A program made the translations under genes and the position numbers. From NCBI GenBank assembly GCA_017431685.1, contig JAFRKO010000018.1:1-55667 (forward strand): a DNA stretch of 55,667 nucleotides, in the 5' to 3' direction. This document shows, one piece after another, positions 1 to 7,213 of the stretch. Under the pieces are notes generated by a model, which was given only the letters and a program-made list of their open reading frames with translations, did not search any database and had not been told where the DNA came from. The DNA comes from Mogibacterium sp. (lineage in GTDB: Bacteria > Bacillota > Clostridia > Peptostreptococcales > Anaerovoracaceae). Positions within the stretch are counted from its first letter, which is position 1. The number at the start of each line of letters is the position of its first letter.

Positions 1-58
1 TACGCAATTTCTCTTCAGCGGTCCATTTGCGATTCTTTCCTCCTTTTGGTCTTCCCAT
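1..58 (-). CDS. IS3-type transposase OrfA, N-terminal fragment (runs off the window)
   Basis: Only the first 19 codons are in the window. The protein begins MGRPKGGKNRKWTAEEKLR, which is the usual start of the helix-turn-helix OrfA of IS3-family insertion sequences. The start codon is at 58, with an AAGGAGGTGG ribosome binding site just upstream (62-71). The rest of the gene lies left of the window, so I cannot say whether it is intact. It is a separate copy from the IS3-type transposase at 2649-3782, whose N-terminus differs. The call rests on a short stretch and could also be another HTH protein. Confidence 0.55.
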   Translation of the reverse strand, partial: MGRPKGGKNRKWTAEEKLR

Positions 59-92
59 AAAACCACCTCCTTGCTTAAATCCTAACATAAGA

Positions 93-124
93 AAAGTAGA
101 CACGCTTTTTTGCATGTCTACTTT
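93..124. repeat. 10-bp perfect inverted repeat upstream of the OrfA fragment
   Basis: AAAGTAGACA (93-102) and TGTCTACTTT (115-124) are exact reverse complements around a 12-nt loop containing a T run. It sits 35 bp upstream of the OrfA start. It could be part of the IS terminal region or a hairpin that limits read-through into the transposase. I see no gene between here and 892. Confidence 0.5.
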
Positions 125-284
125 GATCTTACAAGTTCAACCCGTGCAGAAATGAGCACACGAAAAACACGGTTATAATTCTCCGTATTTATCGTGTCAC
201 AATTACCTGCAGATCACTCCTGTACCTCCTTGATTCTTTATTTCAATATACCTTCATACAACTGCTGTGTCAATTACTGCACAA

Positions 285-340
285 CAAATGCCCTGGAGTT
301 ATTCCAAGGCATTTGCTATTGGTGAAGGTGTCCGGAATCG
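285..340 (-). other. Hairpin followed (on the minus strand, preceded) by a degenerate tRNA/tmRNA-like 3' end
   Basis: CAAATGCC (285-292) pairs with GGCATTTG (308-315), with an inner TGGA/TCCA pairing. Immediately to its right, read on the minus strand, is a sequence ending in TTCACCA that resembles a tRNA or tmRNA 3' terminus running into a terminator. A little further right (372-381) is ATTTCCGAAAG, which also occurs in ssrA at 3901-3911. The T-arm does not pair properly, so this is not a functional RNA gene. I read it as a possible decayed att copy of ssrA. Confidence 0.3.
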
Positions 341-463
341 AAACACTGTCAAAGCCTTGCAGTATAAGTATTTCCGAAAGAGTAACTGACTCAGATGTGG
401 GCTCCGGGATTTATAGAGCTTGTAAAGGAATATCCGCCTGGCAAGAGACATGCCCGCATACAG

Positions 464-658
464 ACTTCCGTCCCAGGAGGTCATTTTCCGCGTTTAGGGC
501 GGAAGTTTTATGCCCTGCATGCTTCCGAACTTCCGTACCGGAAGCCCATTTTCGGCGTTTGATACGGAAGTTTCTTACCCTGCATGCTTCCGAACTTTCG
601 TACTGGAAGCCCATTTTCGGCGTTTGATACGGAAGTTTATGCCCTGCAAATGTTCTGG
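464..658. repeat. Three tandem copies of a 65-bp hairpin-forming repeat
   Basis: Copies start at 464, 529 and 594, each exactly 65 bp from the next. Copies 2 and 3 differ at only a few positions; copy 1 is more diverged, and copy 3 decays at its right end. Each unit begins ACTTCCGTA and carries TACGGAAG about 35 bp on, so each can fold into a stem-loop. There is no spacer variation, so it is not CRISPR. No convincing gene overlaps it. The rest of 130-890 is non-coding as far as I can see. Confidence 0.8.
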
Positions 659-730
659 AAAACATCCGGCTATCCTGTACATGGTCTGGATTGTGAAGTC
701 AACACTATGCTCCATATCTGCAACAATGAA

Positions 731-757
731 AAACAGAGTCCCGATCGGACTCTGTTT
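731..757 (-). terminator. Strong hairpin, terminator-like
   Basis: AAACAGAGTCC (731-741) and GGACTCTGTTT (747-757) form a perfect 11-bp stem with a 5-nt loop. On the minus strand the stem is followed by TTTTTCATTG, as in an intrinsic terminator. It lies directly downstream (minus strand) of the ssrA-like 3' end at 764-790. Confidence 0.65.
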
Positions 758-763
758 CATAAA

Positions 764-790
764 TGGTGGAGATGTGAGGAGTCGAACCCG
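764..790 (-). other. Displaced copy of the ssrA 3' end (candidate att remnant)
   Basis: TGGTGGAGATG followed by TGAGGAGTCGAACCC closely matches the 3' terminal 25-27 nt of the intact ssrA at 3863-3890, with about two differences. It is on the same strand as ssrA and ends in a CCA followed by a terminator hairpin. Site-specific integration into the 3' end of a tmRNA or tRNA gene leaves exactly such a displaced 3' copy with the original terminator behind it. No integrase remains between here and ssrA, so the element would be decayed. Confidence 0.5.
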
Positions 791-891
791 GCTGAAAATA
801 TTTATTTTTCAGGTTTTCGATTCCTCTGCTGACTCATTTCCTGACTCAGCCGTATGTCCGAACGGTGCCTGAGCAGGTTTATAGCCCATCA

Positions 892-1566
892 CTAATCCAG
901 TACAGTTTTGATTTCAATGTTTTGTCCGTCACGTTCAACTGTTACTGTTATTGTATCTCCTGATTTGTGTGATTGTACTTCAGATATCAGATCGCTGCTG
1001 GCGGAGATGTTTTTACCCTCTACAGAAACAATCTTGTCGCCTTCTTTAAAACCTGCTTTCTTTGCGTTTTCTCCTGTTATCTGAGCAACAATGACTCCTG
1101 AGTCTTCTTTGATAATGACTCCAATAGATGCTTTTGAAGACTGTTGCTGAGCCTGTTCAGTATTCTGACCGGTTTCCGGAGCTGTTGTCTTTCCCTTTCC
1201 TCTATGATCGTTGTCAAAGTGCATTTCGTTTCGCATATGCCCTTTTCCGCTCATGGCAGGCATCTCTTTCGTCTGTTTCCTTAATAGCGCTCCTGTTATC
1301 CCTGCAGAAATCGCAGTATTCAGCAGGACAGCTGCTGCCAGTGCGATTACCACGAACTTCCTTGTTACACTTTTTTCACTCCATGAACCTGCTCCTTCTT
1401 TTTTCTGTTTTGCAGGAGTTATATCGGGTTCTGCTGACGCCTCTTCCAGTTCATCGATATCGATCTGCTCTTTGTTTTCTTCAGGTGCAATCTGCTCCAC
1501 GGTTTCTTTGTCTTCTTCAGGTGCAATCTGCTCCATGGTTTCATTTGTTTCATCGCTTTTTCTCAT
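892..1566 (-). CDS. Membrane-anchored PDZ-domain protein
   Basis: A 224-residue protein with an acidic N-terminal cytoplasmic segment (Glu/Asp-rich, residues 5-55, with two near-identical EQIAPEE copies), one transmembrane helix at about 70-92, a charged linker with His/Met residues, and a C-terminal PDZ fold (about 140-224). The PDZ part shows the typical GFKEGDKIVSVEGK loop used by HtrA-like and tail-binding proteins. No protease domain is present, so it probably acts as a scaffold or peptide-binding sensor outside the cell. It is encoded 28 bp downstream of the DUF4405 gene on the same strand and is likely co-transcribed. The start codon is preceded by AGGAGAGC. The specific function is unknown. 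Confidence 0.75.
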   Translation of the reverse strand: MRKSDETNETMEQIAPEEDKETVEQIAPEENKEQIDIDELEEASAEPDITPAKQKKEGAGSWSEKSVTRKFVVIALAAAVLLNTAISAGITGALLRKQTKEMPAMSGKGHMRNEMHFDNDHRGKGKTTAPETGQNTEQAQQQSSKASIGVIIKEDSGVIVAQITGENAKKAGFKEGDKIVSVEGKNISASSDLISEVQSHKSGDTITVTVERDGQNIEIKTVLD

Positions 1567-1594
1567 AGTTCAGCTCTCCTTTCTTCTATACGGA

Positions 1595-2434
1595 TTAAAC
1601 GGATTGTCCGCTATATGTTTCATAGTATTCTTCAGCTGCCTGTGACGCCTGATTCTCTCCCTTTCCGCAACGCGGCGACAACAGGCTGCAATGTCTGCCG
1701 CAGCCGCTGCAGAAGAGCGAACCAAGGTAGTCCTCAAGAGATACTGTTTCCTCAGCTTCCGGCTCAGGCTCTATCTCTATCACATATCCGTCCTGATCAC
1801 CTGTATTATTGTCCTCTATGATCATCTCATTACTCTGCTTATTGCTGTCCGAATCAAATTCGCTTTGATTCGGATCTCCGGATGGCAGAAGACTTACCGC
1901 ATCTGTCATGTTGCTGAAGCTGCTCTTTATTACCAGAAGTGCAAACAGAAATGCCATTACCCTCATCCCGGCGCTCTTCAGTTTCTGCAAAGCAGGGCTT
2001 TCAGCATACTGTCCGATAAACGCGCTTATCATTTTTGCATGCAGACATACATGGATAAATACACATATCAGAAGCACTACAGCGCATATGATATGGATGG
2101 GTACCCACATCTCGCTTCTGAACATGACGGATATACCAGGCAGCAGCTCCCTTGAGACCGCGACAGAACTGAGTAACATCAATATCGCTAAAAACGGAAG
2201 AATGATGTTGATCGCAAAGGCCACCTTGTTCCTCGTTCCGGCTTCCCCTCTTTTTATGGCTTTGATCATCGCAGCATAGTATCTTCTGTTTGCAGCAGCA
2301 TGAATAATGAAGCCCACAAGTATCACTATGCCAAGAAACTCGTGTATCAGGCCTCCGGTCAGATCATAGTTCATCAGTACCAAAAGCAGAATCATCATTA
2401 TCCCGTCCATGATCATCTTTTGCTTAAGTTTCAT
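1595..2434 (-). CDS. DUF4405-type membrane protein with Cys-rich tail
   Basis: About 279 residues from the ATG at 2434, which has a GGAGG five to six bases upstream; an ATG four codons earlier lies within that site. Four or more membrane segments carry paired histidines (GFIIHAAANRRYY and IHVCLHAKM), the layout of the cytochrome b-like DUF4405 family, so heme binding is plausible. After the last helix (about 165-185) an acidic linker leads to a C-terminal CSGCGRHC...CGKG motif and a YYETYSG end. The cysteine cluster suggests a metal or Fe-S site, which is an inference. It is upstream partner of the PDZ protein. The exact electron donor or acceptor cannot be told. Confidence 0.7.
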   Translation of the reverse strand: MKLKQKMIMDGIMMILLLVLMNYDLTGGLIHEFLGIVILVGFIIHAAANRRYYAAMIKAIKRGEAGTRNKVAFAINIILPFLAILMLLSSVAVSRELLPGISVMFRSEMWVPIHIICAVVLLICVFIHVCLHAKMISAFIGQYAESPALQKLKSAGMRVMAFLFALLVIKSSFSNMTDAVSLLPSGDPNQSEFDSDSNKQSNEMIIEDNNTGDQDGYVIEIEPEPEAEETVSLEDYLGSLFCSGCGRHCSLLSPRCGKGENQASQAAEEYYETYSGQSV

Positions 2435-2580
2435 CTCATCCTCCATCCTTCGCGGGCCGAAGTCCGCTTTTCCTTTTACCTGATTATGAATGGATTGTAT
2501 TCTTCATTCCTTAAATGAAACTAAAGAGCTGAGAAGCTGCTTTTTCACTTGCGATTTTTCAAGCAGTTTTACAAAATAAG

Positions 2581-2624
2581 AATCGTTGCCGAAAACTCAT
2601 TCGAATAGTCGGCGACGATTTTTA
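2581..2624 (+). terminator. Hairpin with T-run just upstream of the IS3 transposase
   Basis: AATCGTTGCCGA (2581-2592) pairs with TCGGCGACGATT (2609-2620) over 12 bp with one G-T pair, followed by TTTATTG. Hairpins inside the left end of an insertion sequence commonly block transcription entering from outside. It could equally be the terminator of a gene that the IS displaced. Confidence 0.55.
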
Positions 2625-2648
2625 TTGTTGTATGAGAAAGGAGTAATT

Positions 2649-3782
2649 ATGTATTCAAATGAAATCAGAAAACAGGCGATTGATCTTCACGCAAGAGGTA
2701 CCCCTGTCACGGAGATCTGCAGCCGTCTTCAAATAGGACGAAGCACACTGTATCTGTGGTTACAGCAAGCTGATCCCAATCATCCCAAGACAATACCCAG
2801 AAATGAATATCTTGAGAAAACTGAGCTGGAACGGCTCAGAGTTGAGAACCGGATATTTCGTACTTGTGGCTGCACCCCATCTTCGACACTCCAGGAAAAG
2901 CTTGCTGCAATTAATCAGTATAAAGAGCAGTTCAGTGTCTATCGATTATGTAAAACGCTGGATGTGCTCAAATCGACTTACTACCACCATGCACTTCGGT
3001 CTCCTGAGAAAACGCAAATCCAACTAATGGATGAACAACTCAGACCGCTGATAAACGAAATATTTGAAAAGAGTATGAGAACCTTTGGCGCCAGACGCAT
3101 TCGAATAAAGCTCCGTGAAAAAGGATTCGTAACAAGTGAGAAGCGAATCAATCGCCTCATGAAAGAAATGAGTCTGAATGCAATTGGGCCGAAACCTATG
3201 CTCAACTCAGCTAATGACCGGCAATATAAGTATTATCCAAACAAACTCAAGGGTAAGTTCCTGACAGATGCACCGAATAAAGTTTGGGTTAGTGATATCA
3301 CTTATATCAAAGTTGAAGAAGGGTTTGTGTACCTTTGCGTTGTAATAGACCTGTATTCACGAAAGGTGATTGCCTATAAGGTATCGAAGAATATCAATAC
3401 CGAATTGGTGAGAAAGACTTTTCTTAAAGCATTTGAATCCAGAGGTCACCCCGAAAGAGTAACATTTCACAGTGATCAGGGTACTCAGTACACATCATAT
3501 GTATTTCGCACTCTTCTCAGATCAAAAGGTGTTACCCTCTCATATTCAAGACCAGGTACGCCTCATGACAATGCTGTTGCCGAATCGTTCTTTGCATCAA
3601 TAAAGAAGGAAGTTTTTCGGAAGTATTTTTACCCCACCAAAAAAGCTGTAGTAAAAGCAGTTGATGAATATGTGAAATTCTATAATGATTACCGTCCACA
3701 TCAGCGACTTGGCTATCTGACACCAAACAAGGTTGAAGACGAATACTACAGTCAAAATAAAACTATGGCTATATCCATATAG
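2649..3782 (+). CDS. IS3-family transposase, OrfA and OrfB fused in one frame
   Basis: The reading frame from ATG 2649 (ribosome binding site GAAAGGAG) gives about 377 residues. The N-terminal part is a helix-turn-helix OrfA (MYSNEIRKQAIDLHARG, then a leucine-rich ELERLRVENRIF segment). The C-terminal part is the rve integrase core with DDE residues in WVSDITYI, FHSDQGTQY and DNAVAESFF. In most IS3 elements OrfA and OrfB are separate and joined by a -1 frameshift; here they are continuous, so the fusion protein is made directly. The join region (FRTCGCTPSSTLQ) looks unusual and may mark the place where the frameshift signal was lost. The transposase looks complete. I could not identify terminal inverted repeats or a target duplication. 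It lies between the PDZ/DUF4405 pair and ssrA. Confidence 0.9.
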   Translation: MYSNEIRKQAIDLHARGTPVTEICSRLQIGRSTLYLWLQQADPNHPKTIPRNEYLEKTELERLRVENRIFRTCGCTPSSTLQEKLAAINQYKEQFSVYRLCKTLDVLKSTYYHHALRSPEKTQIQLMDEQLRPLINEIFEKSMRTFGARRIRIKLREKGFVTSEKRINRLMKEMSLNAIGPKPMLNSANDRQYKYYPNKLKGKFLTDAPNKVWVSDITYIKVEEGFVYLCVVIDLYSRKVIAYKVSKNINTELVRKTFLKAFESRGHPERVTFHSDQGTQYTSYVFRTLLRSKGVTLSYSRPGTPHDNAVAESFFASIKKEVFRKYFYPTKKAVVKAVDEYVKFYNDYRPHQRLGYLTPNKVEDEYYSQNKTMAISI

Positions 3783-3809
3783 ACATAACCATAGCTTATT
3801 CTCTGAACC

Positions 3810-3854
3810 GCTTGCGGTATGAGTCCAAGACCATAGGTACAAAATACCGCAAGC
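3810..3854 (-). terminator. Terminator-like hairpin downstream of ssrA
   Basis: GCTTGCGGTAT (3810-3820) and ATACCGCAAGC (3844-3854) form a perfect 11-bp stem with a 23-nt loop, 9 nt beyond the CCA of tmRNA. It lacks a clear T-run, so it may act as a processing or stability hairpin. Confidence 0.5.
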
Positions 3855-3862
3855 ATTCCAAT

Positions 3863-4217
3863 TGGTGGAGATGGTGGGAGTCGAACCCACGTCCAAGAGC
3901 ATTTCCGAAAGACTTTCTCCGAGCGCAGCCGGTTGCTTTTGATTCGCTCACCCTTCGCCAACGCGGCAAACTCGGGGCTTCGCTATCCCGTGGATACTCT
4001 TACGCTACCGGGAGATCACGCAAGAGGTCCCTGCATGCATGACGCCGGGTTCCCGTGCTGCAGGTGACACGGGGCCGACGCGCGGGGCTGAACTATGCAG
4101 CCAGTGCGAAATTGTTGTTTGTTTTAGCGTTTCTTTTGAACGGGTACTTTTTACGTGGATCACCGCCACGGCTCGCTTATCCTTGTTCCACACACCTGTC
4201 GAAACCTTTACACCCCC
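3863..4217 (-). ncRNA. ssrA: tmRNA (transfer-messenger RNA)
   Basis: A tmRNA of about 355 nt. The 5' acceptor strand GGGGGTG (from 4217) pairs with CATCTCC before the 3' ACCA (3863). The conserved 3' half GGTTCGACTCCCACCATC and the 5' part GTAAAGGTTTCGACAGG are present. The tag reading frame starts at the GCT resume codon (4128-4126) and ends at TAG (4095-4093), giving the tag AKTNNNFALAA, which ends in the usual ALAA degradation signal. Together with SmpB (10559-11035) it frees stalled ribosomes. It has its own promoter, and 4231-4254 holds a 9-bp hairpin (GAGCGGCAG/CTGCCGCTC) in the precursor leader. Its 3' end seems to be an integration site. Confidence 0.97.
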
Positions 4218-4258
4218 GAAAAGTGATGGAGAGCGGCAGATAAAACTGCCGCTCCCTT

Positions 4259-4286
4259 ATTATATTTCTTATTTTTTCCTTGTCAA
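4259..4286 (-). promoter_or_regulatory. ssrA promoter
   Basis: On the minus strand TTGACA (4286-4281) and TATAAT (4264-4259) are separated by 16 bp. Both hexamers match the housekeeping sigma consensus perfectly. Transcription should start near 4252, about 35 nt before the mature tmRNA 5' end, which leaves a hairpin leader to be removed by processing. Confidence 0.85.
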
Positions 4287-4297
4287 CCATCGGAAGA

Positions 4298-5248
4298 TTA
4301 TTCGAATAAGTCTTCAGGATCGATTATGCAGCTGTAGAAGAACTCAATAATACCTTCCTCAACTATTTCCTTAAGATCATTATAATTGTGTATCTCATGG
4401 CGATACCCTGAATACAGCATCGTCTCTACAGCACAGCCTGCATCTGTCAGCCAGTTGGATACCTGATATACACCCGCACCATACTGTCCGACAGGGTCCT
4501 GATCGCCTGCAATGTTGTATATCGGAAGCTCCTTCGGGACTTTTGCGGCCCACTCCGGCCCTGTGATCACTTCGATCATCCTGCAGAAATCGAGGAATGA
4601 TCTGTTGCTGGTAGGTTTTGTGAATGCATCGAACGGATCCGCAGCATGGTCTTTCTGTACGAATTCATCATGGCATATCCACTCGTTTCCAAGCTTCACA
4701 CCCTCATCGCAGCGCGCAAACATCCATCCCATCATAACAGCTCCGACATCCGGATCAGCTTCTGTTCCCTTGCCCTCATCAACGAGCTTTTTAATATATG
4801 CGATGCTGTTGTCAAGTCCCGGGAATTCACCCGAAGTTCCGCACAGCGTAACTCCGTCAAGCTCCTCACCATACTTGGCTATATAGTCACGTGCAATGAA
4901 TGAGCCCATGCTGTGTCCGAACATGAAATACGGCAGATCAGGGTACATTTCCTTCACCAGTTTTGTAAATGTGTATTCATCCTCCATCATCGTATGAGGT
5001 CCCTGATCGCCCCAGTCACCCCAGCAGTCATTCTCCATGGCGGTCTTGCCGTGACCGACATGGTCATCCGCAGCTACTATAAAGCCGGCATCCATAAACG
5101 CGACTATCATGTGCAGATATCTGCGCGAATGTTCACCGAATCCATGCACCAGCTGAATGATGCCCAGCGGAGGTGCAGCAGGCACATATACCCATCCGTA
5201 TACCTTGTCTCTTTTGTTATACGAATCAAAACAAACTTCATGAAGCAT
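4298..5248 (-). CDS. Alpha/beta hydrolase of the monoacylglycerol lipase type
   Basis: About 316 residues. The start at 5248 (MLHEVCF) is preferred because GAGAGG lies eight bases upstream; ATGs at 5254 and 5272 are in frame but badly spaced. Features of the serine hydrolase/monoacylglycerol lipase fold: oxyanion-hole HGFGEHSRRY, nucleophile elbow GHSMGS, an acid in AGDQDPVG and a catalytic His in GYRHEIHN near the C-terminus. No signal peptide, so it acts in the cytoplasm, probably on lipid or other esters. It follows the short pyruvate kinase gene by about 36 bp and is the last gene of the patatin/pyruvate kinase operon, so a role in lipid or lysophospholipid turnover is reasonable. The substrate is not known. 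Confidence 0.85.
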   Translation of the reverse strand: MLHEVCFDSYNKRDKVYGWVYVPAAPPLGIIQLVHGFGEHSRRYLHMIVAFMDAGFIVAADDHVGHGKTAMENDCWGDWGDQGPHTMMEDEYTFTKLVKEMYPDLPYFMFGHSMGSFIARDYIAKYGEELDGVTLCGTSGEFPGLDNSIAYIKKLVDEGKGTEADPDVGAVMMGWMFARCDEGVKLGNEWICHDEFVQKDHAADPFDAFTKPTSNRSFLDFCRMIEVITGPEWAAKVPKELPIYNIAGDQDPVGQYGAGVYQVSNWLTDAGCAVETMLYSGYRHEIHNYNDLKEIVEEGIIEFFYSCIIDPEDLFE

Positions 5249-5284
5249 ACTCATTACCTCTCTTTCTGCCAATACATCCCTAAA

Positions 5285-6283
5285 CTACAGCTTTTTATAC
5301 TTTTCTGCCTCTCTCACCGTTCTGTACAGGTAACGGATCGCAAGCGTGGGATAATCTCCGGCAGCCGTCTCTCCTGTAACCATAACGGAAGAGGCTCCAT
5401 CAGCAACAGCATTGAAAATATCGCTGACTTCCGCTCTGGTCGGGACCTGTCTATGCATCATGGAATCGAGCATCTGTGTCACGACCATAAAGTCCCTCCC
5501 TGCCTCGCGGCAGATCGCGGATATATGTTTCTGGACTGCGGGCAGCTCCCACAGGTTCATCGCATTTCCGAGGTCTCCGCGGGCAATCACTATCTCAGCG
5601 CAATAAGGAATCAGATCTTCAAGTGTATTTATTCCATCTCTGTTTTCAATTTTCGCCAGCAGACGTACATCTTTGCAGCCTGATTGATTGAGCACATTTC
5701 GCACTTCGATCAGATCTTCCCTGCTGCGGACAAAGGGCTGCATAACAGCAGTTACGCCGTAATCTTTTGCCCGTTTCAGCTGATCCCTGTCATTCTCTGT
5801 CATAGCCGGCGTCCGAAAAGTATGTCCCGGAAGCGCCACACTTTTTCTGCTTTCAAGAAGCCCTCCCCGGACGACGTGAAGCATGATGCCCTGCTGATGT
5901 GACGGGAATACAGTTTTGAGAAGTATCTTGCCGTCATCAAGCAGGATTTCCTGCCCGGGATCAGATTCTTCAAGCGTCTTTTTCACAGAATCAGGGAAAG
6001 GTATGTCCTCGATTCGTGCCAGTCCGCCCGCTTCCAGCCTGACAGGCTCCTTCAGATATCCGCTCCGAAGTTCCGGCCCCTGCATATCTATCAGGAGCTC
6101 AGGACTGACACCGCATTCGCGGGCTGCCCCGTGCAGGCTCTCAATCAGAGCTGATGCCTCTTCAAGCGAAGTATGGGAAAGGTTGAGCCTTACTCCATCC
6201 ATTCCCTCCTGAAACATCTGCTTTAGTATCTTCTTTTCTTTACATGCAGGACCGATCGTGCCGTAGATCCTAACTTTTCCCAT
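5285..6283 (-). CDS. Short pyruvate kinase-like protein lacking the C-terminal domain
   Basis: About 332 residues from ATG 6283 (GGGAG seven bases upstream; a TTG two codons earlier is possible). It has the A/B-domain landmarks of pyruvate kinase: GTIGPAC and RLNLSH near the N-terminus, the metal and phosphoryl-transfer residues in AKIENRDG and ARGDLGNAM, and VTQMLDSMM...PTRAEVSDI with TGETAAGDYP. The usual DTKGPEIR is DMQGPELR. It stops right after the A domain, so the about 120-residue C domain that carries allosteric and interface functions in ordinary enzymes (about 470 residues or more) is absent. It starts 2 bp after the patatin stop. It may be a real but unregulated kinase or one with a different substrate. 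The typical full-length pyk is presumably elsewhere. Confidence 0.8.
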   Translation of the reverse strand: MGKVRIYGTIGPACKEKKILKQMFQEGMDGVRLNLSHTSLEEASALIESLHGAARECGVSPELLIDMQGPELRSGYLKEPVRLEAGGLARIEDIPFPDSVKKTLEESDPGQEILLDDGKILLKTVFPSHQQGIMLHVVRGGLLESRKSVALPGHTFRTPAMTENDRDQLKRAKDYGVTAVMQPFVRSREDLIEVRNVLNQSGCKDVRLLAKIENRDGINTLEDLIPYCAEIVIARGDLGNAMNLWELPAVQKHISAICREAGRDFMVVTQMLDSMMHRQVPTRAEVSDIFNAVADGASSVMVTGETAAGDYPTLAIRYLYRTVREAEKYKKL

Positions 6284-6285
6284 AT

Positions 6286-7134
6286 TCAATCTCCCAGGAA
6301 TGATCTTAACTCCGCCAACCTGCGGACAGCTTCATCACGTCCCATCTGATATACCCTCTGCAGCTCATCCGGATCCTTTTCTGTTCTTCCTATGCCCAGA
6401 GATTCAGGCGGCCTTATTACTATCGCCTCTCCGCATTCTTCTTTGCGGTCGATTTCTTCCATCTGAGCGTTATAAACGTCATGTCTGACAGCCATCGCTT
6501 TTCCCACTGCCGGATACTTTCTCAGCATCAGTTTTACCAGCGGTACGACCGGGCTTTTCTTCTTCAGATAGCCCTTCGGCTGTGTCAGTATGATGACATT
6601 CCTGTCGTAACCCTGCTGCTCCATATACTCGTAAGGGACTGAGCATACTATACCCCCGTCCAGCATCTTATATCCGTCAACCGAAACTATATTGGATACG
6701 ACAGGCATTGACGCTGATGCCCGCATCCACTCTATATCTGCCGCACCGCCATCCGTACATTTATGGAATCTGACCTCGCCGGTTGTTATATCTGTTGCAC
6801 CGATAAAGAACTCTGTAGGATCATTTTTGAAAGTTTCTGTATCAAACGGATCGAAAAACTCCGGGATCGTATGATAGCAGAATTCAGCGCCATACAGATC
6901 ACCTGTCCTTATGAGCGATCTGAAGCTGCAATATCGCCAGTCCTTGCTGTACCTTTTATTGTATCTGAGGGCTCTTCCTATCTGGTGCGATTTAAAATTG
7001 CAGCCAAACGTAGCGCCTGCAGAAATGCCTGCGATACCATCAAAGTGTAGTCCGTTTTCCATGAAGACATCGAGCACTCCGCAGGTGAACATACCCCGCA
7101 TCGCTCCGCCTTCGAGTACCAGTCCCTTTTTCAT
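6286..7134 (-). CDS. Patatin-like phospholipase
   Basis: 282 residues. The patatin Ser-Asp dyad is visible: the oxyanion loop GGAMRGMF (about 9-16), nucleophile in GISAGA (about 36-41), and the catalytic Asp in LDGGIV (about 160). It fits the YjjU/RssA-type bacterial patatin group of predicted lipid acyl hydrolases with no signal peptide. It is the first gene of a minus-strand operon followed 2 bp later by the short pyruvate kinase and then the alpha/beta hydrolase. A weak GC hairpin (7170-7200) separates it from pncB. Substrate unknown, membrane phospholipid is the family expectation. Confidence 0.88.
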   Translation of the reverse strand: MKKGLVLEGGAMRGMFTCGVLDVFMENGLHFDGIAGISAGATFGCNFKSHQIGRALRYNKRYSKDWRYCSFRSLIRTGDLYGAEFCYHTIPEFFDPFDTETFKNDPTEFFIGATDITTGEVRFHKCTDGGAADIEWMRASASMPVVSNIVSVDGYKMLDGGIVCSVPYEYMEQQGYDRNVIILTQPKGYLKKKSPVVPLVKLMLRKYPAVGKAMAVRHDVYNAQMEEIDRKEECGEAIVIRPPESLGIGRTEKDPDELQRVYQMGRDEAVRRLAELRSFLGD

Positions 7135-7169
7135 ATGCGGATCCGTGTCATTTTTTTAATATTCAAAGA

Positions 7170-7200
7170 AGCGGCCCCCTCTGAAACAGGGAGAGCCGCT
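7170..7200 (-). terminator. GC-rich hairpin after pncB
   Basis: AGCGGC (7170-7175) pairs with GCCGCT (7195-7200), with inner CCCT/AGGG pairs and an A-rich loop. It lies 13 nt past the pncB stop. The T-tract is weak (TTCTTTG). Confidence 0.6.
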
Positions 7201-7213
7201 GCAGTATTGTATG

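Noticed and set aside
320..400. tRNA gene on the minus strand
   Set aside because: The T-arm and acceptor stems do not pair and no anticodon arm can be drawn; kept only as a decayed att-like relic.
464..658. CRISPR array
   Set aside because: The whole 65-bp unit is repeated with no unique spacers, and no cas genes are present.
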